Source of the DNA: Cytophagales bacterium
Lineage (GTDB): Bacteria; Bacteroidota; Bacteroidia; Cytophagales; 172606-1
Direction of reading: 5' to 3'
DNA: 64,000 nt
Assembly: GCA_030446715.1 (NCBI GenBank)
Contig: JAUJMU010000001.1
Coordinates: 721,297-785,296 of the forward strand
The notes beneath the pieces were generated by a model, which ran no database searches, had not been told where the DNA came from, and saw only the letters and a list, made by a program, of their open reading frames with translations. The translations under genes were made by a program, and so were the position numbers. Positions 34,386-44,020 of this stretch are shown here, piece after piece; position 1 is the stretch's first letter; each line of letters opens with the position of its first letter.

Positions 34386-35381
34386 TTATGCTCCCAGTGC
34401 CTTTCGGGCATACTCTACGCATTTGGCTGTTTCCTTTACCGCATCTGAGCCTTCGGGTATCGGATACTCCAGTTCAATCGTGGCCGGGAATTTATATTTG
34501 TTCTTCCGCATGAGCTGCAATACCTCCACGATGGGCGTATCTCCCTCACCCCAGGGGACATTGGCGCCGCCGTTCGCCTTCGACTTCCGGTCTTTGGTGT
34601 GCATGCTTTTGATGTGCCGGTGTTTATCCCCAATCAGGGGAATGGGATCAAAGCCGGCGGCGACGTAGTGCCCCATATCCAGGTTGAGTGCATTATAGGG
34701 CGACTGACTCAGGGCAACATCCCACGCCGCAGGGGTTTGCTGGAGGTGTCCGTGGTAACCTACATAAACTTTGTGCCGGGCAGCAAGTTTTCCCAGCCGC
34801 CCGGTCTGGGCCGGATCAGCCGGCAGTTCAACCGTCACGTGGTCAGCGCCAAGGGCTTTGGCCGCCCGGAGGGCATATTCCACCTCAGCATCCGTATTGT
34901 TTACGCCCAGTGCACCGGGCTTGAAAGCATAAATCCGGACGCCGGCCTGGTTGTACATTCTGCGCAACTGCTCAAACTTTTCCATTCCGGTACTTGCCCG
35001 CCATGCCGCCATTTTTCTGTTGTACTCCGTTCTTTCGGCTTCCTGTTCGTGAGTTGACCGGCCCTGGCCGCCGGCACCAGCCGTGCGGGAGGGAGCCGCC
35101 GGAGCCCCGGCAAAGATTTCCGCCGGAGTCCCCATCAGTTCGATGGCACTGATGTTACTGTCTATGCAATACTGCAGGATCTGTTCGGCGCTGCCGGGCA
35201 TGCTCCGCCAGGAGTAGCTGATGACCCCGATCTGCACGCCATTGAATAAAGAATTGGGTTTGCCCAGTCCCTTCAGGTAAGCAGGAGCACCGGATGTAGC
35301 TGGCGGGGCAATGGTAATGCCGGCTGCGGCAAGGGCAGCAGTAGTCAGAAACTGACGCCGGGAAAGGTCTGGAGGAGTCAT
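34386..35381 (-). CDS. Sugar phosphate isomerase/epimerase (xylose isomerase-like TIM barrel), exported
   Basis: A 331-aa protein with a Tat-type signal (LSRRQFLTTAALAAAGITIAPPA). The AP endonuclease 2 TIM-barrel fold follows (GVQIGVISYSWRSM, CIDSNISAIELMGTP, DHVTVELPADP, LDMGHYVAAGFDPI, IKSMHTKDRKSK, IELEYPIPEGSDAVKE). His and Glu residues in the last strands are likely metal ligands. Such proteins convert or epimerise sugar derivatives; the substrate is unknown. It lies between a GHL10 hydrolase and a SusC remnant, which suggests a place in a polysaccharide utilisation locus. Confidence 0.88.
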   Translation of the reverse strand: MTPPDLSRRQFLTTAALAAAGITIAPPATSGAPAYLKGLGKPNSLFNGVQIGVISYSWRSMPGSAEQILQYCIDSNISAIELMGTPAEIFAGAPAAPSRTAGAGGQGRSTHEQEAERTEYNRKMAAWRASTGMEKFEQLRRMYNQAGVRIYAFKPGALGVNNTDAEVEYALRAAKALGADHVTVELPADPAQTGRLGKLAARHKVYVGYHGHLQQTPAAWDVALSQSPYNALNLDMGHYVAAGFDPIPLIGDKHRHIKSMHTKDRKSKANGGANVPWGEGDTPIVEVLQLMRKNKYKFPATIELEYPIPEGSDAVKETAKCVEYARKALGA

Positions 35382-35574
35382 GCGTTTGAAAGGATTATGT
35401 GGTTGGGTTTAGTACCGGAGGCAAAATATACGGGATTTATGCGGGCCAATAAAACAGCTGCGCAACGGGCAGTTAACAAAAAGATACCTGACCGGATACA
35501 TTCCCGCCCCTCCTCTTAACATTTACACCCCCTAACTTGAACAATCAAGCGCCCTGCGAACCACCCGGATGTTT
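35382..35574. other. Long leader upstream of the susC remnant
   Basis: With the following promoter box, 366 bp separate the two divergent genes. No regulatory RNA was recognised, but the 165 bp between the -7 box at 35575 and the ATG at 35748 would make an unusually long 5' leader. Confidence 0.35.
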
Positions 35575-35582
35575 TAATTTTG
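35575..35582 (+). promoter_or_regulatory. Bacteroidota-type -7 box TAATTTTG upstream of susC
   Basis: Exact TAnnTTTG match. No convincing -33 element was seen at the standard distance. Confidence 0.4.
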
Positions 35583-35747
35583 TTTAAGAAAAAATTGATT
35601 TCGTACAATCCTGGAGAGCCATTCAATCTCATCTGCTTCGTAGGCGTTCCCTGGCTGCCATCAGACCGGATGACTGAGGCTTTTGCCTTTACCCGAAGTA
35701 AATTCTTTTAACTGTTCTGACAATCCTAACTCAAAAGCAAAAAGTTT

Positions 35748-36947
35748 ATGGGAATGAAAAACATTTACCCAGGACAGTGCGACTCTGACCGGAGATCAGA
35801 AAGGCATCGGTTGGTTATGCTGCGGTTTGCTGTACCAATCCTGATGGTGCTGACAATGCAGATGCCAGTCGCGTTTGCGCAGTCCGAAAAAACCCGGATA
35901 ACTGGTAAAGCTGTCTCTGCCTCCGACCAGCAGGGGATTCCGGGGGCCAGCGTAGTCGTGAAAGGTACTACTACCGGTACGAATACCAGTGCAAGCGGTG
36001 AATTTTCGCTGGATGCGGCAAATGATGCCGTACTGGTAATTTCCTTTATTGGTTTTACCACTGAAGAAGTTGCAGTTGGCGGCAGGCCGCAGATTGATGT
36101 TACGCTGGCCGAAGACATTAAGGCGCTGAGCGAAGTGGTGGTGGTTGGTTACGGTGAAATGCGCCGCAGCGACCTGACCAGTGTCCAGACCACGGTAACT
36201 GCCAAAGAAATTGAAAAGACAGTAAACACGACCATTGAGCAGGCCATTCAGGGCCGGGCCGCCGGTGTGTACGTAACCCGGAATACCGGTCAGCCGGGTG
36301 GTGGTGTTTCTGTGAACATCAGAGGCCTTAATTTGATTACCGGCACCAATGAGCCGCTGTACGTAATCGACGGCGTGCAGGTTCAGCAGGGCACCAATGT
36401 AAGCTACGGCCCGCGCAGCTCTACCAACCCGCTGGCCTTCCTGAACCCCTCGGACATTGAGTCAATGGAGATTCTTCAGGGTCCTTCGGCCACCGCCGTG
36501 TATGGTTCCCGCGCCACCAACGGCGTGGTATTGATCACAACCAAGCGCGGTAAGGCAGGTGAAATGAAGGTAAACTACGGTTACACATATTCCCTGCAGG
36601 ACAAACCTGATTTTCTGCCTACGCTGAATCTGCAGCAGTACGCCACCATGCACAATGCCATCCGGACCCAGACGGGTGGTACGCTCACGCCGGAATTCGG
36701 GGACCCGTCTGTTTTAGGACAGGGTACCAACTGGCAGGAGGCGCTGTTCAAGAGAGCTCCCCTCAACAAACACCAGCTCAGCCTGAGCGGCGGCAGCGAC
36801 AAAACCACCTGTTACCTGTCCGGTTATTTTCTCTCCCCTCAATTCCATCACTACTCCCTGGGGAGCAGGTTTCATTGCCGGACGTTACGGCAACCCGGGC
36901 CTGCAGTGGGAATCAACCAACACCAACAACCTGGGCTTTAACTTAGT
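35748..36947 (+). pseudogene. susC: SusC/RagA-type TonB-dependent receptor, internally deleted
   Basis: Outer-membrane glycan importer. A signal peptide is followed by a CarboxypepD-like domain (ITGKAVSASDQQGIPGASVVVKGTTTG), the SusC signature ALSEVVVVGYGEMRRSDLT, and a plug (IQGRAAGVYVTRNTGQPGGGVSVNIRGL, NPSDIESMEILQGPSATAVYGSRATNGVV). The barrel begins normally, but at about 36835-36845 the frame changes. It resumes with WGAGFIAGRYGNPGLQWESTNTNNLGFNL, which belongs several hundred residues further on in normal SusC proteins. Most of the barrel is therefore missing. The remaining strand runs directly into SusD sequence at about 36948. Either real deletions or chimeric assembly produced this. 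Confidence 0.88.
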
Positions 36948-37305
36948 TGCCGGTGGCAAGGATCAGTTTCTCGACCGGCCCCCGCCGGGCAGCATTGTAG
37001 ATGCCAACTTCTATAAGACTGATGAGCAGATTCTGGCGGGTACGGCACCTTTGTACAACAACGTATGGTTTGCTTATAACGATAAGGCGTCGCACGGAAT
37101 CGGCAACGCCCGGGGCGGGGTGCTCTTCTCGGGGTCTTACCAGTTACCCAATATTCAGATGAACACCACCGGTACCACCGACGAGAACAACGCCTCGTGG
37201 CGTTCCTTCTATAACGTGATTGGCCAGACCAACCTGCTGATGTCAAATATCAACAAGTTTGCCGGCCCCGGTGTATCTGCCAACATCAGGCAGCACGCCG
37301 TGGAG
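36948..37305 (+). pseudogene. susD: SusD/RagB-family fragment fused in frame to the SusC remnant
   Basis: KDQFLDRPPPGSIVDANFYKTDEQIL and YNNVWFAYNDKASHG are a typical SusD mature N-terminus, normally preceded by a lipoprotein signal. Here the signal is absent and the sequence is joined to SusC in the same frame. It continues as ASWRSFYNVIGQTNLLMSNINK and stops being SusD-like near 37305 (NIRQHAVE). The following 35 bp lead into the opposite-strand membrane protein gene. Only about the first 120 of an expected 500 or more residues remain, so the fragment cannot work as a glycan-binding lipoprotein. Confidence 0.85.
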
Positions 37306-37339
37306 AGAAACCTGCCTGTCTGGAGTATACTGCCAGTCG

Positions 37340-38920
37340 TCACCTTACGCCGTGCGGCAACGAAACCCGTAGTTGTGGAGGCTGCTCCCGGAGCGGGAGG
37401 GTATCCGGCACGTATTTCAGGATGTAAAGGTAGTATTGCTCGTCGGTAATAATTCCGTTGGTGAAGCTTCGCAGGGGTATCAGGCGGGATGCGCCCACCC
37501 CGGGTTTTTGGTTGAATATCAGGAGAACGTCCCGTTTCAATCCCTGGCTCAGCTGCTGCCCCTCCCGGATAAATTGCTCCGTGGAAATACTGTCCCTCCT
37601 GGCGTTCCATATCACAAAGGAACCCCAGCGATCAGCCTGGGGATAGTAGATCTTTTTGGATAAATAGCTTGCCACCGGAGTGAGGGTATAATCCAACTTA
37701 CCGGCAATGGGATAATCGCGGTAGGAGCTTTTGTCTATAAACTGAGCTACCGCCTTGCTCTCCGAAAAAGGATAGCGGACCTCTTTGTAGATGGATATGG
37801 ACGCAGCCGCTACGCCGGCCAGCAGAATGGTCAGCAAGAATACCCCGGAGTATCTGTTGCACCATACCGAGACCCTGTTGACGAGAACGGGCCTTACCCG
37901 GATGGGAGTTACGTAGTACGATAACCAGTAGGCGGCAATGAACAGGAAGTAGAAACTGCCGTGGTGGTAGAGATAGCCTGAATATTTTACGTAGCAAAAG
38001 GTTAAGATCGCCAGCGTACCGAAGCCGGCCAGGAACGCTATTGTGGGCTTTCTCGCAAAAAGCAGCAGGACGTACAGCAGAATGCCGACCGACAGCAGGA
38101 GCTTGGCGTAGTGGCTGACCGCCGCACTTAAACCCAGGCCATCCATTACGTTATTCGTCCAGAAATCTTTGGTAAGCTTTGGAATTGGAAAATAACTTTC
38201 CCATATATGATCCACCTGAAGGGCGAATAAACCAGGATCAAACGCAAAGTTCCAGCCGGTGGCGTATCCCGTGTCGGGAGGTGGCATCATGGTGAATGCC
38301 GCTACCCCTAGCCCGAGTCCGAAAAGCACTCCCCCGGCCACCAGATCGGGCCGGCGCAGCAGTCCGGCAACTTTTCCTCCGGCTGAATACCCGTATTGAA
38401 TCAAGGTAAAAAGTGCAAGGGCAACAGCGGCAATGGCATAGAAAACGTTTGTTTGCGCCAGCAGGGTAAGCACCCCGAACGCAAGCAGATAGTTTACCCT
38501 GGGTCTGGACATCAGCACGCAGTAGATAAGCAGCAGGAGCACCGCTATCCCGTAGTTGCGGCATATAGTCGCGTATTCGTACAGCATAAAGTACCCAAAA
38601 ATGAGCAGTATCCTCTGCCATCTCGGGAAAGGAGCGTACACCAGGAGAATCGTGGCCGCAGCCGCAGCAATCAGCAAGTGAATCACCTGCATGGCAACCA
38701 CTTGCTTGGTCACGCTGGTTAAAGCAAATAAGACCAGAAACCACAGGAGCGGGTGCCCTTCGTACCGGGTATTCGCGTATAACTCACCCAGCGAATTACT
38801 GCTTGCGGCTAAACTCCAGGCCTGCAATTCATCCCGCCACATTTCGTGGTGCAACCCGCTGTAAATGCCCAAGCCCAGGTATAGGGCAACAATGATTGCG
38901 TAGATATAAGATGCTTTCAT
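37340..38920 (-). CDS. Polytopic GT39/ArnT-like glycosyltransferase or related membrane protein
   Basis: A 526-aa protein with about ten membrane helices followed by a soluble C-terminal domain (from about 390). The first extracytoplasmic loop has HHEMWRDELQAWSLA, the acidic DE-type motif characteristic of GT-C enzymes that use polyprenyl-phosphate sugars. YEGHPLLWFLVLFAL and ICRNYGIAVLLLLIYC follow. The C-terminal 130 residues (FIDKSSYRDYPIAGKLDYTLTPVASYL) look periplasmic. It sits beside GT2 and methyltransferase remnants, which suggests a surface polysaccharide biosynthesis cluster. Its last few residues may come from the abrupt join at its 3' end. Confidence 0.72.
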   Translation of the reverse strand: MKASYIYAIIVALYLGLGIYSGLHHEMWRDELQAWSLAASSNSLGELYANTRYEGHPLLWFLVLFALTSVTKQVVAMQVIHLLIAAAAATILLVYAPFPRWQRILLIFGYFMLYEYATICRNYGIAVLLLLIYCVLMSRPRVNYLLAFGVLTLLAQTNVFYAIAAVALALFTLIQYGYSAGGKVAGLLRRPDLVAGGVLFGLGLGVAAFTMMPPPDTGYATGWNFAFDPGLFALQVDHIWESYFPIPKLTKDFWTNNVMDGLGLSAAVSHYAKLLLSVGILLYVLLLFARKPTIAFLAGFGTLAILTFCYVKYSGYLYHHGSFYFLFIAAYWLSYYVTPIRVRPVLVNRVSVWCNRYSGVFLLTILLAGVAAASISIYKEVRYPFSESKAVAQFIDKSSYRDYPIAGKLDYTLTPVASYLSKKIYYPQADRWGSFVIWNARRDSISTEQFIREGQQLSQGLKRDVLLIFNQKPGVGASRLIPLRSFTNGIITDEQYYLYILKYVPDTLPLREQPPQLRVSLPHGVR

Positions 38921-39032
38921 GTTTCACTCACTTGGTATTTCGATGCTCCTATACCGGCCTTTGCAAGCAGTCTTTCAAAACATTCCGCCCACCCGATGCT
39001 GGTCCGTTAAGCATTATTTCCCGGCGCACGGG

Positions 39033-39941
39033 TTAGCTTAACTTTAATCTGCCCCGTAACTTCGACAAATATTGTTTCCCCTCCGACAGGCGTCTGTGCA
39101 GCCAGGGATTCTGGTAGGGCAAGTAGGCCTTGCGCCAGGTCAACCATACGGCTACTGACTTTACATTGTGACGCTGCAGGTACTGAGCCAGCCATTCCAG
39201 AAAATATTTTCGCACTACATGATACTTACCCTGTTGGGTAACCGTGGCCACGCAGGAATCCGTATGTTGCCGGTAAAGCAGCCAGGGCGTACTGGCAACA
39301 AATACCGGGGTGTGTAAGTACACTTTGCTTAGGAAAGCCTGATCTTCATAAAAGCTTTTGAAATGTTCTTCAAATCCTCCTACGGCAACCAGCACCTCTT
39401 TTTTACCATAAATGTGGAAGGACAGGGAGCTTGCCCGGCCCCCAGCGGGTACAGCTGCAAAAACAAGTCCGGCGGATGGCAGACCACGTCCTGCTGCCCG
39501 CCCAGGGGTATCAGGGTATCCGTTGCGGTAGGATCCTGCCAGCTGTACCAATATAAAGCCGCACTGCAGATCATGCCTACTTCACCGTGCTTTTCAAAAA
39601 TGGCAACCTGCTCCGTCAGTTTTTCGGGCACCCACACGTCGTCACCATCCAGGAACGCCCATACCTGCCGCCGGCCTTTTTCCAGCCCAGGTTCTCGAAG
39701 CACTCATCCCTTTGTTCTGATGCGCTTCGTGTTCCAGGTAATGTATCCGCCCCGGGTTCTGATCGGCGTACTCTCTGGCAATGGCAGTGCTCCCGTCCGT
39801 GGAGCCATCGTCCACCAGGAGCAATTCCCAGTCGCGATAGGTTTGGGCTAATACACTTTCAATCGTTTCTCGGATGAATCTTTCTTCGTTCAGAAAGATG
39901 ACTACAATGGATACAGTTGGATGAGTTGCAAATGGTTGCAT
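39033..39941 (-). pseudogene. Glycosyltransferase family 2 protein, two compensating frameshifts
   Basis: Reading through the frame changes gives about 303 codons. TVSIVVIFLNEERFIRETIESVLAQTYRDWELLLVDDGSTDGST is the canonical GT2 N-terminus with the nucleotide-binding Asp. A second frame supplies VWAFLDGDDVWVPEKLTEQVAIFEKHG with the DxD-like DGDD. The first frame returns for FHIYGKKEVLVAVGGFEEHFKSFYEDQAFLSKVYL and YRQHTDSCV. Slips lie near 39700 and 39440. The total length stays a multiple of three. The enzyme would add a sugar to a surface glycan. Probably an error-prone stretch of the assembly. Confidence 0.82.
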
Positions 39942-40216
39942 AGTAACTATATAAGGATCAGGAAACATTTTACAGAAAAATACATTCCCTTTATGGAAAG
40001 AACAAACGCATAAAGGGCAACTGCATGCGGGCTGTTGTAATACCCTATACGTGCAACTACGGCTCAAACTCTTCTCCTGCTCACTAATGCGGGTATATTT
40101 TCCTCAACGGGGCCAGCCAATCGGGTAATATACGATAACAAAGGTATTACGAATGAAGTACCTGAAGAAAGAAGCAACTTTTTTTAATTATGCAATCAGC
40201 ACTTGTACCCTTCCGG

Positions 40217-40519
40217 TCAGGCCAATGCCTTCTCAGCAATCGCTGTAACAATTACCTGGTAATGGGGATCGTTGCTTTGCAGTTCCTTTTCGGTTACTTT
40301 CCCAACGCCCATGCATGCCGTACAGGAAAGCAGTAGCCGTAAACACATTGCCCTGGTTTTTACGGTCAGCCGGGCACCCGGAAAACATTCTTCCAGCAGT
40401 AATTGAATAGAACGGGCCGTGAAAGGCCACAGCCACCTGTCCTTCCACTCCCCGTAATCAATGTTGGTAATACCGGGTACCGTCAGCAGCAACACGCCTC
40501 CGGGTTTTAAAATGCAGTG
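40217..40519 (-). pseudogene. SAM-dependent methyltransferase, C-terminal fragment
   Basis: ILKPGGVLLLTVPGITNIDYGEWKDRWLWPFTARSIQLLLEECFPG is the second half of a class I methyltransferase, with LKPGG at the usual loop after the SAM site. Between about 40350 and 40305 the sequence steps into a second frame (GNVFTATAFLYGMH) and back, so two small indels seem to cancel out. The 5' end, including the glycine-rich SAM motif, is missing. The gene stops near 40519, where the GH26 fragment begins on the other strand. Its place next to GT2 and GT-C genes fits a polysaccharide-modifying role. Confidence 0.75.
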
Positions 40520-40520
40520 A

Positions 40521-41024
40521 CAGGAAAGTCACTTGATGAGAAGCCGCGACGACCTGCAGGTGCATAATTTTCTGTACGCCTTCTCGCCCGACTGCCTCTT
40601 CGATACCGAAGCCGGGTTTCTGGACCGCTACCCCGGTGACCAATGGGTAGATATGGCAGGCATGGACAACTACGCCGATTTTGGCCGCAATGACTGCTAC
40701 AATGTAGAAGCCGGTATCCGGAAACTGAAGATCGTATCAGACTACGCCCGGAAAGCAGGTAAGCTGGCTGCCTTCACCGAAACTGGCCTTGAATCCATTC
40801 CCAACCAGACCTGGTGGACCGGAACCTTGCTGAAAGCCTTACAGACAGAGCACGTGCAGCTGGCCTGCGTGCTGGTATGGCGCAACGACACCCGCAGCCG
40901 GACACACTACTACGCTCCCTTTCCGGGCCACAGCAGCGTACCCGACTTCCTGCGTTTTTACGAGAGTCCGTTCACCCTTTTTGAAAATGACCTGAGTGCC
41001 ATCTACCGCATCAGAAGAAGATAG
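40521..41024 (+). pseudogene. Glycoside hydrolase family 26, C-terminal fragment
   Basis: VHNFLYAFSPDCLFDTEAGFLDRYPGDQWVDMAGMDNY, LAAFTETGLESIPNQTWWTGTLLKAL and VLVWRNDTRSRTHYYAPFPGHSS match GH26 beta-mannanases. FTETG carries the nucleophile Glu of the second catalytic strand. The first half, with the general acid Glu, is missing. The sequence begins abruptly at about 40521. A mannanase would fit with the SusC/SusD remnants as part of a mannan-degradation locus. No signal peptide is left. Confidence 0.82.
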
Positions 41025-41029
41025 CGCCG

Positions 41030-42109
41030 CTACCGCCGGAGGTAAACCCGGAAAGTAGAACCTGCATCTGCCTGGCTTTCCACTTCGATCCGGCCGCCGG
41101 CGTTGTCTACGATCTTTCTGACGATATAAAGGCCAATGCCCGAACCTTCTACGTGGTTGTGCAGGCGCTTGAACATGGTGAAGATTTTGTTTTCTCCGGA
41201 CAGGTCCATGCCCAGTCCGTTGTCCGCAACGGACAACACGAGGTACTCTCCATCCACGCAGCAGGTGATCCGCAGCTTCAGGTGGCGGTGGGGGGAGCGG
41301 TACTTTACGGCGTTGCTCACCAGGTTGTACACGATGCTTTGGAGGTTCTTGCGGGAAAAAGCAATTTCCGGACACTGGCTGACTTCAACTGTCACGCCGG
41401 CGCCTGCTTCCCCGATGCTGTCTTCCATGTCCAGCAGTACGTGCCGGATTACCTCCGGCATGGCTACGGCAGTGATTTCTTCATCCGCCTTGCCTATTTT
41501 GATGATTTCGGTCAGGTCGGCAATGGTGCCCTTGAACCGGCTGATGGCATCCCGCATCAGGTCCACGGCTTTGCCAAATACGGGCTCTTCCGGGTTGTCG
41601 GGCGGTAATTTTTTCACCAGTACCCGCAGCAGCCCTTCGATATTCAGAATAGGCGATTTGAGGTCGTGGGAAGCCGCGTACACAAAGTTATCCAGGTCTG
41701 CATTGACGCGGGTAAGCTGGCCGTTGGCGGCACTCAATTCCTCATTGGCAGCGTACAGCTCCTCGTTGGCGGCGGCAAGCTGTTCATTGACTTGCTGCAG
41801 AGCCAACTGGCTTTCTTCCACTTTCCGGCGGGCTTCTACCTGTCCGGTCACCTCCACTACAATCTGAATAATGCCCGTAATCTCCCCTGCTGTATCCTTC
41901 AGCGGCTGGTACACGGTATTGTAGTAACCGGCAATCAGCTTGCCGTCCCGCTTCAGGGTGGCCGGCATTTCTTTGGCATCGAAAGTAGTGCCGGTGCTGA
42001 ACACATCTCTGAAAATTGCCTCAAACCCCTGACCCTTCACTTCCGGCACGGCTTCAAACACGGGCTTACCCAGCAGTTGGGCGGCTGGCCGGGGGATGGA
42101 TAAGGGCCT
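41030..42109 (-). pseudogene. Histidine kinase, 5'-truncated
   Basis: The reading frame continues upstream of the first usable start to about 42109, where it meets an unrelated gene fragment, so the N-terminus is missing. What remains is the end of a PAS domain (FEAIFRDVFSTGTTFDAKEMPATLKRDGK), a coiled coil rich in NEELYAANEELSAANG, HisKA with AASHDLKSPILNIEGL and HATPase_c (NLVSNAVKY, VADNGLGMD, GSGIGLYIVRKIV). It is the same class as the kinase at 25188 but lacks the membrane sensor. The C-terminus is complete. Confidence 0.82.
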
Positions 42110-42114
42110 GATGA

Positions 42115-42636
42115 ATGAGCAGGCAAATTCCAGTCAGGCCCTCCAGGTCGGATTCGCCGGGGAGCGGACCCCTGTTCGACCAGATCTTCAGCACCTTTCT
42201 GAAAGGCTGCAGCACGTCGGATCTGCTGTACGCCAACCTGTGCATTCCCTTTTTTCTGGCCTTGCTGATCATGCCGGAAAACCTGCCTAAAGAGTACTTC
42301 GCCACTGCTGCGGCCAACCCCACTGACCGGGCCCTCCGATACATGCAGAACCACCTATCCGAACCGGTTGTGCTGGAGAATATTGCCCATGCCGCGCACT
42401 TATCTACCTCGTTTTTCTGCCGGAAATTCAAACGCGACACGGGTTATCTGCCGGTTGCCTGGTTCAATCACCTGCGCATTCAGAAAGCCTGTCAGCTGCT
42501 TCACTTCAGCGATCTGCGCATCAACGAGGTGACTTCTCAGATTGGGATCGACGACCCTTTTTACTTTTCGAGGCTGTTTAAAAAACAGACAGGCGTTTCA
42601 CCGGTGGAGTACCGTAAGAATGAAAGCTTCATATAG
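42115..42636 (+). pseudogene. AraC-family transcriptional regulator, 5'-truncated
   Basis: The C-terminal 110 residues contain the two helix-turn-helix motifs of AraC/XylS proteins (LENIAHAAHLSTSFFCRKFKRDTGYLP and RINEVTSQIGIDDPFYFSRLFKKQTGVSP). The preceding 60 residues look like the end of an AraC sensing domain. A stop codon at 42112-42114 lies directly upstream in frame, and the neighbouring DNA belongs to a histidine kinase on the other strand. The N-terminal sensing domain is therefore missing. This is the right boundary of the mosaic region. Confidence 0.8.
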
Positions 42637-42963
42637 TAAGCGCCGCAGGCCCAGGAAAACAACCGTTGATCTTCCCTCCATCTTCCCCTGAAGCAACAGC
42701 CGTCTCAGGTTTTTTTCCGGAAATTACCATCTGGTATAGGAACAGTGTAAAAATCAACTTTTTTTAAAAGACTGTTCTTTAAACTGTTTTCTTATTAAAT
42801 TGAATAATGGGCAAATAAAAAAGGATTGTTCTGGTAACGCAGCCAGTGCGTTGCTGCAAAGAAAAATCGCGACACCGGCATCCTCCGTTGAGCGGGCGGC
42901 GTATACCGCATTGAGTTACAGAATAATACACTTTCTTTTAACAGACATTATTTCCCATTTATT
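42637..42963. other. AT-rich intergenic region upstream of the sigma factor
   Basis: Several T-runs and short palindromic bits, but no clean terminator, promoter box or ORF could be defined. It must contain the sigma-factor promoter. Confidence 0.35.
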
Positions 42964-43521
42964 TTGCAGCCCTCGAAAATTTCACTATCTGAAAGCAGCC
43001 TGATTGCCCTGCTTGAACGGCGGGATAAAACCAGTTTTGCCATTCTTTACAGCCGCTACGCCGGTAATCTGTACGGCATTGCCCTTCGGATCGTGCGGTC
43101 GCCGGAAATGGCCGAAGACATTCTGCAGGATTCATTCGTGAAAATATGGCTGAACATCGATTCATACGACCCCGGCAAGGGCCGGCTATTTACCTGGATG
43201 CTGAATGTTGTCCGCCATACTGCCATTGACCACCTCCGGTCCCGTAAAAGAGACCCCCTCCACCAGCCCCTCGAAGACAGCGTGGGCGATCTGGACCGGC
43301 ATTATGCCCACTACACTGAGTCGGTGGATGCAATCGGCCTTGAGTCACTGCTCGCGTTGCTTCCTTTCGAGCACCAACTGCTCATTGATTTCTTCTACTT
43401 CAGGGGATACACGCAGGAGCAGGTTGCCCAGACGTTCAAAATCCCGGTCGGTACGGTAAAGACCCGACTCCGGAGCGCCATCCGGCACCTCCGCACCACG
43501 GTAGCGGAGCCGCCGAAGTAA
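42964..43521 (+). CDS. ECF-type RNA polymerase sigma factor (SigK-like)
   Basis: A 185-aa sigma-70 family protein with only regions 2 and 4. ILYSRYAGNLYGIALRIVRSPEMAEDILQDSFVKIW is region 2.1-2.2, DSYDPGKGRLFTWMLNVVRHTAIDHLRSR is 2.3-2.4, and LPFEHQLLIDFFYFRGYTQEQVAQTFKIPVGTVKTRL is region 4 with its helix-turn-helix. The start is TTG at 42964, as no ATG lies before region 2. No anti-sigma gene is adjacent. The small coiled-coil gene and the two ferritin-like genes nearby are possible targets; this is inference from position. Confidence 0.9.
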   Translation: MQPSKISLSESSLIALLERRDKTSFAILYSRYAGNLYGIALRIVRSPEMAEDILQDSFVKIWLNIDSYDPGKGRLFTWMLNVVRHTAIDHLRSRKRDPLHQPLEDSVGDLDRHYAHYTESVDAIGLESLLALLPFEHQLLIDFFYFRGYTQEQVAQTFKIPVGTVKTRLRSAIRHLRTTVAEPPK

Positions 43522-43720
43522 AAGAACTACCCAAATCCGGCTTCTTCGCGCGCTTATCTTCCAGATAACAAATCTTCAGGTTCTCTCATAGCTCAGAATG
43601 GGAGAGGTCTGGAAAGAACGACCAAAAAGAGTGATTGGACCGGCAAAAACACCGGTACGTCTAATTCCTGTTCCCGGGTGTTTTCTGATTCCATACCTTC
43701 ACCATCAAACGAGCTGAAAT

Positions 43721-43906
43721 ATGAGCAACTTATACAAGAACTCCGACACCCAGACGGCCATTTTACAGGAAGAAAATCTGGAACTGCTGCGCGAACTCCG
43801 GTCGCTGTATGAACTTCACGTTTCCTTACTGCGGGAAGCTGTGTCTCTTCAGAAAGCAATCGGGGAATCCGGTCAGCAGAACCTGCCGGGCGGAACAGCA
43901 CAATAG
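43721..43906 (+). CDS. Small coiled-coil protein of unknown function
   Basis: Sixty-one residues, with a heptad-rich helix (AILQEENLELLRELRSLYELHVSLLREAVSLQKAI) and short polar ends. It has its own ATG and is followed closely by a strong terminator, which supports a real transcript end. It is 200 bp downstream of the sigma factor. It may be a partner or regulator of sigma activity. No family is recognised. Confidence 0.55.
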   Translation: MSNLYKNSDTQTAILQEENLELLRELRSLYELHVSLLREAVSLQKAIGESGQQNLPGGTAQ

Positions 43907-43960
43907 GCACAGTTGCTTCGTAGCAGCTATTGGCTGCTACGGGTCATAAGACATACATCA

Positions 43961-43998
43961 AAAAGAAAGCCCTGCCAGTTATGGCAGGGCTTTCTTTT
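43961..43998. terminator. Strong bidirectional terminator
   Basis: 17-bp perfect stem (AAAGCCCTGCCA / TGGCAGGGCTTT in its upper part) with a GTTA loop and A/T runs on both sides. It lies between the coiled-coil gene and the convergent ferritin-like gene. Confidence 0.9.
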
Positions 43999-44020
43999 TA
44001 ACTGCTTATCAGAGATGCAA

